A stretch of DNA of 50,669 nt from Lentzea aerocolonigenes (GTDB lineage: Bacteria > Actinomycetota > Actinomycetes > Mycobacteriales > Pseudonocardiaceae): contig NZ_JYJG01000139.1 of assembly GCF_000955955.1 (NCBI RefSeq), forward strand, positions 1-50,669, in the 5' to 3' direction. Below the pieces are notes generated by a model, which saw only the letters and a program-made list of their open reading frames with translations, did no database searches and had not been told where the DNA came from. Of this stretch, positions 46,560-50,669 are shown in pieces (the stretch's first letter is position 1; each line of letters opens with the position of its first letter). The position numbers and the translations under genes were made by a program.

Positions 46560-46898
46560 ATGAGAGCTCGCATGGTCATCGCAGGCGTGGCCGCCATCGC
46601 GGCCACCCTCGGCGTTGTCGCGCCGGCGTTCGCGGCTGAGCAGATCGACTGCTCGGCCGGGAGTGCCGCGGTGAAGATCCACTGGACCGACGCGTCCGGC
46701 GCTCAGCAGATCAACTGCTACGGCGGCGCCGGCGCTCTCCACGTCGGCCTCCCGCGCTCGTCGAGTGTCGAGGCGGGGCGCAACAGCGGTTGGGTCGAGG
46801 TTGCGGATCCGGTCGGCGCGACCACCCGGCGCTTCTTCGGCCCCGGTGAGGTCGTCGCCACCGGCTATCAGACGCTGACGAAGATCTACGTCGGCTGA
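46560..46898 (+). CDS. Small secreted protein
   Basis: A 112-residue protein with a standard signal peptide (about 1-26, cleavage after AFA) and an 86-residue mature part containing two Cys (in IDCSAG and INCYGG), which probably form a disulfide. The fold looks all-beta with a beta/gamma-crystallin-like or small inhibitor flavour, but I cannot assign it. GGGGAG precedes the ATG closely. A strong hairpin follows the stop. Its own promoter probably lies near the palindrome upstream. Confidence 0.7.
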   Translation: MRARMVIAGVAAIAATLGVVAPAFAAEQIDCSAGSAAVKIHWTDASGAQQINCYGGAGALHVGLPRSSSVEAGRNSGWVEVADPVGATTRRFFGPGEVVATGYQTLTKIYVG

Positions 46899-46909
46899 TC
46901 AAAATAGGT

Positions 46910-46942
46910 GACGCCCCGTATCCGTTTCGGATGCGGGGCGTC
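46910..46942. terminator. Strong hairpin after the secreted-protein gene
   Basis: GACGCCCCGTATCCG and CGGATGCGGGGCGTC pair over 15 positions with one G-U wobble and a TTT loop. It lies in the convergent gap before parB. Confidence 0.7.
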
Positions 46943-46960
46943 ATCGTCACCGTGACATAA

Positions 46961-46984
46961 GGCCCGTGGGTGATCCTATGGGCC
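46961..46984 (-). terminator. Terminator of the parAB operon
   Basis: On the minus strand GGCCCATAGG-ATCA-CCCACGGGCC forms a 10-pair stem (with wobbles) at the parB stop, followed by TTATGTC. Confidence 0.55.
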
Positions 46985-47943
46985 TACTCCGATGCCCGAA
47001 TTGTCGCTTCTGGGCTCATCAGTCCGATGATCCTTTCAAGATCGTCAACTGACCCGAATTCGACGACGATCCGGCCCTTCCGCTGCCCGAGTTCGACCTT
47101 CACGCGGGTGTCGAAGTTGTCCGAGAGGCGCTCGGCGAGCTCCTGCAGACCCGGCGCGTGCATCTGCTTGCGCGGAGCGGCCTTCTCCTTCTTCGGCTTC
47201 TCGTTCTTGGCGAGCGTCACCGCTTCCTCGGTCGCGCGGACCGACATGCCCTCGGCAACGATCTTCGCCGCGAGGTCTTCCTGCGTGCCGGGGTCGTCGA
47301 GCCCGAGCAGCGCCCGTGCGTGGCCGGCGCTCAGCACGCCTGCCGCGACCCGTCGCTGGACGGGGAGGGGGAGCTTGAGAAGGCGGATCGTGTTCGTGAC
47401 GACGGGACGGCTGCGGCCGATGCGGTCGGCGAGCTGCTCGTGCGTGACGCCGAACTCCTCGAGCAGCTGCTGGTAGGCCGCCGCTTCTTCGAGCGGGTTG
47501 AGCTGGACGCGGTGGATGTTCTCCAGCAGCGCGTCGCGCAGCATCACGTCGTCGGCGGTCTGCCGCACGATCGCCGGGATGGTCTTGAGCCCGGCTTGCT
47601 GCGTGGCCCGCCACCTGCGCTCGCCCATGACGAGCTCGTAGGTGTCCGCGGTGAGCTCACGCACCACGATCGGCTGCATGAGCCCGAACTCCTTGATGGA
47701 GAACGACAGCTCGTCGATCGCGTCCTGGTCGAACACCTGGCGCGGCTGCTTCGGGTTCGTCTTGATCGCGGTGACCGCGACCTCGCGGTAGACCGCCCCG
47801 GCGATCTCACCGATCGCCTGGGTCTTCGTTGCCCCGTTGCCGGCCGCGGCAGGCCGGATGGTGCTGGGCGCACCGGGCGGAGGACCCTGCGGGATCAAAG
47901 CGGCCAGGCCGCGCCCGAGTCCGCCCTTGCGCTGCTCCGTCAT
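46984..47943 (-). CDS. parB: Chromosome-partitioning protein ParB
   Basis: A 319-residue ParB that binds parS and loads as a CTP-dependent clamp. It opens with [13 protein letters not shown], the ParA-contacting N-terminus. The CTP-binding segment GERRWRA is at 107-113, a helix-turn-helix lies at about 165-185 ([20 protein letters not shown] region), and the C-terminal dimer domain ends the protein. The ATG overlaps the parA stop (ATGA). The longer upstream frame is overlap with parA. Near-exact targets lie within 7 kb. Confidence 0.96.
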   Translation of the reverse strand: MTEQRKGGLGRGLAALIPQGPPPGAPSTIRPAAAGNGATKTQAIGEIAGAVYREVAVTAIKTNPKQPRQVFDQDAIDELSFSIKEFGLMQPIVVRELTADTYELVMGERRWRATQQAGLKTIPAIVRQTADDVMLRDALLENIHRVQLNPLEEAAAYQQLLEEFGVTHEQLADRIGRSRPVVTNTIRLLKLPLPVQRRVAAGVLSAGHARALLGLDDPGTQEDLAAKIVAEGMSVRATEEAVTLAKNEKPKKEKAAPRKQMHAPGLQELAERLSDNFDTRVKVELGQRKGRIVVEFGSVDDLERIIGLMSPEATIRASE

Positions 47944-48914
47944 GCGCCCTCCTCCTTGGCCCCGCGGATCGCGATCTCCTTGGCGGCGTCGAGGTAGCTC
48001 ATCGACCCGCGCGAGCCCGGGTCGTACGTCAACACCGTCTGACCGAATCCTGGTGCCTCGGAGACCTTCACGCTGCGCGGAATCACCGTCTTGAGGGCGA
48101 CGTCGCCGAAGTGGCCGCGCACCTCGCTGGTCACCTGGTCGGCGAGCTTGGTGCGACCGTCGTACATCGTGAGGAGGATCGTCGAGATGCCGAGGTCCGG
48201 GTTGAGGTGCTGCTGCACGAGCTCGATGTTGCGCAGCAGCTGGCTCAGACCCTCCAGCGCGTAGTACTCGCACTGGATCGGGATGAGCACCTCCTGGGCG
48301 GCGACCATCGCGTTGACGGTCAGCAGGCCGAGGCTCGGCGGGCAGTCGATGAAGACGTAGTCGGGGTTGATCGCGTCGAGCGCTTCCGGGCTCAGCGCTT
48401 CCTTGAGCCGCGACTCGCGGGCCACCATCGAGACGAGCTCGATCTCGGCACCGGCGAGGTCGATCGTCGCGGGCACGCAGAACAGGTTCGGGGACGTCGG
48501 GCTGACCTGAGCCGCCTCGGCGATGGAGATCTCGCCGATGAGCACCTCGTAGACGCTCGGCGTGCCACTGCGGTGCTCAACCGCGAGCGCCGTGCTGGCG
48601 TTCCCCTGCGGGTCGAGGTCGATCACGAGCGTCTTGAGCCCGTGGATGGCGAGAGCGGCGGCGAGATTAACCGTGCTCGTCGTCTTGCCGACGCCGCCCT
48701 TCTGGTTCGCGACCGTGATCACCCGTCGGTGAGTCGGCCGGGGGAGCAGTGACTCGTCGGGGTGCAGCACGCTTGCCGCACGAGCCGCCTCTTCTGCAAT
48801 CGGGGTCCACACCACGGCGCTGTCATCTCCGTTGTTGGTCGGCTTCGCTTTGGTTTTGGGAGGCTCGGTTTCACGTGGAACATCGGCTGACTGGAACTCC
48901 GGGTACACGCTCAC
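47940..48914 (-). CDS. parA: Chromosome-partitioning ATPase ParA
   Basis: A 324-residue Walker-type ATPase that positions origins with ParB. The deviant Walker A is KGGVGKT at 72-78, with DLDPQGNAS and the conserved DCPPSLG box following. The N-terminal 60 residues form a variable extension, which contains a parS-like sequence. The GTG start overlaps the rsmG stop (GTGA), so rsmG, parA and parB form one operon. Confidence 0.96.
   Translation of the reverse strand: MSVYPEFQSADVPRETEPPKTKAKPTNNGDDSAVVWTPIAEEAARAASVLHPDESLLPRPTHRRVITVANQKGGVGKTTSTVNLAAALAIHGLKTLVIDLDPQGNASTALAVEHRSGTPSVYEVLIGEISIAEAAQVSPTSPNLFCVPATIDLAGAEIELVSMVARESRLKEALSPEALDAINPDYVFIDCPPSLGLLTVNAMVAAQEVLIPIQCEYYALEGLSQLLRNIELVQQHLNPDLGISTILLTMYDGRTKLADQVTSEVRGHFGDVALKTVIPRSVKVSEAPGFGQTVLTYDPGSRGSMSYLDAAKEIAIRGAKEEGA
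48868..48881. other. Near-parS site inside parA
   Basis: GTTTCACGTGGAAC matches parS at 13 of 14 positions. It encodes VPRET near residues 12-16 of ParA, within the non-conserved N-terminal extension. Confidence 0.6.
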
Positions 48915-49558
48915 CGATCCTTCCTCGTCTGGCGCTCGACGATCAGCACCGTCGTAGGCACCTCAAGTACGTCCGCTCCCACGACGACGACTGTTCCGTT
49001 CACGCCCCCCAGGCGTCGGACGGCAGTCCCATCGCGGTCCAGCTCTTCCTGCGCGCGCTCACCCTTGAGCGCCACCATCCGCCCGCCACCCTTGAGAAGC
49101 GGAAGGCACCACTTCGCCAGCTTCTCCAGCGGAGCCACCGCACGAGCCGTGGCCACGTCGCAGTTGAGGAGCTGCTTCCGCACCGGCCCTTCTTCGGCAC
49201 GCCCGCGGAGGACGGTCACGTTGTCGAGCGCCAGCCGCTCCTTCACTTCCTCGAGCCACGCGATGCGGCGCGCCATCGGCTCCAGCAGCGTGATCCGGAG
49301 ATCCGGTCGAGCGATCGCCAGCGGCACGCCCGGCAGCCCGGCACCCGAGCCTACGTCGACCACGCGCTCGTTCTGTCCGAACAGCTCCTCGATCACCGCC
49401 GAGTTGAGCACGTGGCGATCCCAAATCTTTTCGACTTCGCGGGGCCCAATGAGCCCCCGCTCGACGCCGTGCTGTTGTAGCAGCCAGACGAACTCGGCAG
49501 CACGGTCAACGTGCTCACCGAAGACGAGCTTCGCGTTGTCGGGCAACTCCCCGGCCAT
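48911..49558 (-). CDS. rsmG: 16S rRNA (guanine-527 N7)-methyltransferase
   Basis: A 215-residue methyltransferase (GidB) that modifies G527 of 16S rRNA; its loss gives low-level streptomycin resistance in many bacteria. The SAM-binding motif is VVDVGSGAGLPGVPLA, and IWDRHVLNS is a family marker. I placed the start at ATG 49558, preceded by GGAG; the GTG at 49582 lies within a parS site and has no ribosome site. First gene of rsmG-parA-parB. Confidence 0.94.
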   Translation of the reverse strand: MAGELPDNAKLVFGEHVDRAAEFVWLLQQHGVERGLIGPREVEKIWDRHVLNSAVIEELFGQNERVVDVGSGAGLPGVPLAIARPDLRITLLEPMARRIAWLEEVKERLALDNVTVLRGRAEEGPVRKQLLNCDVATARAVAPLEKLAKWCLPLLKGGGRMVALKGERAQEELDRDGTAVRRLGGVNGTVVVVGADVLEVPTTVLIVERQTRKDR

Positions 49559-49575
49559 GTTCTCCGTCCGTGAGC

Positions 49576-49589
49576 GTTTCACGTGAAAC
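49576..49589. other. parS site (exact)
   Basis: GTTTCACGTGAAAC is identical to the actinomycete parS palindrome. It lies in the divergent region 18 bases upstream of rsmG. Confidence 0.9.
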
Positions 49590-49690
49590 CACGCGGCGGC
49601 TGCAACGTACGGCGGCCGGTGGAAAAGCTGGCGAATGCCAGGGCACCATCATGACGGATCGACCGTGCGCTCCGCCAAATCCTGAGCGCC

Positions 49691-49704
49691 GTTTCACGTG
49701 AAAC
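49691..49704. other. parS site (exact)
   Basis: A second perfect GTTTCACGTGAAAC, 115 bp from the first. It overlaps the upstream candidate start (GTG 49698) of the phosphatase-like gene, so ParB bound here would affect that gene. Confidence 0.9.
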
Positions 49705-49715
49705 TTGGGGGAAAG

Positions 49716-50228
49716 TTGCGTCCAACCATCTACACGGTCGCTCATCCGGGCCCCGGCGTCGTTTCCACGATGGCTCACCCGGTCGGCGGGGCGTTTCTGG
49801 AAGCCAAGATGCGCGGGCTGCGTCACCTCGGCGTCGACGTCCTCGTGTCGGCTCAGACCGACAGCGAGCGGGCGGAGTGCGATCTCGTGGACGAGGAGCG
49901 GGTGGCGGTGGCTGCCGGTCTTCGCTACGTCTGCTTCCCGATCGAGGATCGGACGGCGCCGTTGGTGGCTGACGCGGCGGCGTGCGTTCGGCCGCTCCAT
50001 GCGCTGTACCGGGAGGGGGCGCATGTGGTGTTCCACTGCTGGGCGGGGATCGGGCGGTCGTCGTTGTTGGCGGCGATGTTGTTGGGGATGGATGGGGTGG
50101 AGCCGGCTGCGGCTTGGGGGTTGATCGCGGCAGCTCGGGGATTTGCGGTACCGGATACGCGGGCGCAGGAGGAGTGGCTGGATGGTTGGTGGCGGGGGAG
50201 GGAGGGTTTGTTTCACGTGGAACGGTGA
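49716..50228 (+). CDS. Dual-specificity/tyrosine phosphatase-like protein
   Basis: A 170-residue protein with the Cys-based phosphatase loop HCWAGIGRSS (C-x5-R) after a conserved PIEDRT segment that can supply the general acid Asp. The fold resembles atypical dual-specificity phosphatases (swiss-army-knife type). The start is uncertain: TTG 49716 has GGGG five bases upstream, while GTG 49698 lies inside a parS site and has none. The gene sits between rsmG and the region where jag/yidC are expected, with parS sites at both ends (the right one covers the last codons LFHVER). Substrate unknown. Confidence 0.75.
   Translation: MRPTIYTVAHPGPGVVSTMAHPVGGAFLEAKMRGLRHLGVDVLVSAQTDSERAECDLVDEERVAVAAGLRYVCFPIEDRTAPLVADAAACVRPLHALYREGAHVVFHCWAGIGRSSLLAAMLLGMDGVEPAAAWGLIAAARGFAVPDTRAQEEWLDGWWRGREGLFHVER
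50210..50223. other. Near-parS site at the end of the phosphatase-like gene
   Basis: GTTTCACGTGGAAC, 13 of 14 matches to parS, the same variant as inside parA. It encodes LFHVE. Confidence 0.6.
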
Positions 50229-50272
50229 GGGAGCGGTGTGGGGGCGGGCTCTTCGGCTGGCTTCTCGGCCTT

Positions 50273-50336
50273 CGCCTGCCTCGCCCTCCGCCTGCCTCGC
50301 CCTCCGTATGCCTGGCTCTCCGTATGCCTGGCTCTC
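50273..50336. repeat. Four 16-bp tandem repeats
   Basis: Two copies of CGCCTGCCTCGCCCTC (50273-50304) are followed by two copies of CGTATGCCTGGCTCTC (50305-50336). All four share a 16-base period and differ between the two pairs at five positions. The block is in the 236-base gap after the phosphatase gene, for which I see no gene. Confidence 0.75.
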
Positions 50337-50464
50337 CGCGACTGATGCCTTCCGCATGGCAACGCGCCAGCAGTTACTAGCGCGCCAGCCGCAAGCGCGC
50401 GAGCTTCCTGCGCCCGTCCTGTTGCCGGCTGGCTCATGGCACCGCCTTGTCGTCACACGACTTG

Positions 50465-50669
50465 TCAGGCATCGGTCTGTCGATCACCGATTGCCATCCG
50501 GCGGCCGAAGCCGTTGGTCGGGGGCTTCGGGTGGTCCTGCGGCGTGGGCTGGTCGCGTTCCAGCGGAGGGGTCACCTTGCGGGCGATCGGTCGCCGTGCG
50601 TAGGTGGGCGTGTAGGTCGCATACGGGCCGGTGCCGGTCATCGCCGCTTCGCGACGATGGCGATCGGGC
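50465..50669 (-). CDS. Partial or small unknown ORF at the window edge
   Basis: On the minus strand a frame with strong G/C in third positions runs from the window end to TGA at 50465-50467. An ATG at 50641 would give 58 residues rich in Pro, Thr and Arg (start MTGTGPYATYT). No stop is seen upstream, so it may be the C-terminus of a larger gene. It is not recognisable as Jag or YidC. Low confidence. Confidence 0.3.
   Translation of the reverse strand, partial: PDRHRREAAMTGTGPYATYTPTYARRPIARKVTPPLERDQPTPQDHPKPPTNGFGRRMAIGDRQTDA

Overview
The window is high-GC DNA with dense, short-gapped genes, GTG and ATGA/GTGA start-stop overlaps, many apparently leaderless promoters and exact parS palindromes. 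This points to an actinomycete chromosome near the replication origin. The gene order and families (DUF5753/DUF397 pair, MacRS-like module, DasR-type operator, ECF sigma factors) fit the Pseudonocardiales (Lentzea/Saccharothrix/Amycolatopsis-like). The genus is an inference and cannot be fixed from the sequence alone. I saw no rRNA, tRNA, insertion sequence, prophage or CRISPR array.

Left part (1-31.4 kb): a membrane diguanylate cyclase diverges from a MacS/MacR-like two-component operon that ends with a DUF1707 protein. Then come the threonine-degradation pair tdh-kbl, an ECF sigma factor with a membrane partner, a LysR regulator, and a DUF5753 regulator with its DUF397 partner. Enzyme I of the PTS (ptsI) follows, with a perfect DasR-type (dre) core across its -10 box and start codon. 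Next are a compact Tat-lipoprotein DyP peroxidase and two lipoprotein genes, then a complete ribose operon rbsR-A-C-B-K with a LacI-type operator. After that come a DUF2339 membrane protein, a YVTN beta-propeller protein overlapping antisense with an MmpL transporter, the transporter's divergent TetR regulator, and an unknown membrane-associated protein. leuS has an unreported-looking leader: a 9-codon leaderless peptide with three consecutive Leu codons, followed by tandem hairpins. The block ends with sdpI, yqgE, a candidate small RNA and an MFS transporter.

Right part (31.4-50.7 kb): a tiny LuxR-type HTH protein, then the block cca, nudix, DUF6049, murJ, pseudokinase, sigM, anti-sigma, trxB, trxA, cwlM, GNAT-like, [aminotransferase, ddl, secreted protein], parB, parA, rsmG. 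Apart from the bracketed insertion, this matches the M. tuberculosis Rv3907c-Rv3919c order. It joins envelope assembly (MurJ flippase, its pseudokinase partner, CwlM, Ddl), thiol redox control (trxBA behind a SigR/SigH-type GGAAT-N18-GTT promoter) and chromosome partition (ParAB with two exact and several near-exact parS sites). Right of rsmG, where jag/yidC/rnpA would be expected, there is instead a tyrosine-phosphatase-like gene flanked by parS sites, a 16-bp tandem repeat and a partial unknown ORF.

The most interesting points are the leuS leader peptide/attenuator, the candidate small RNA with a SigR-like promoter upstream of the MFS gene, the dre site fused to a leaderless ptsI promoter, and the parS cluster around the phosphatase gene.
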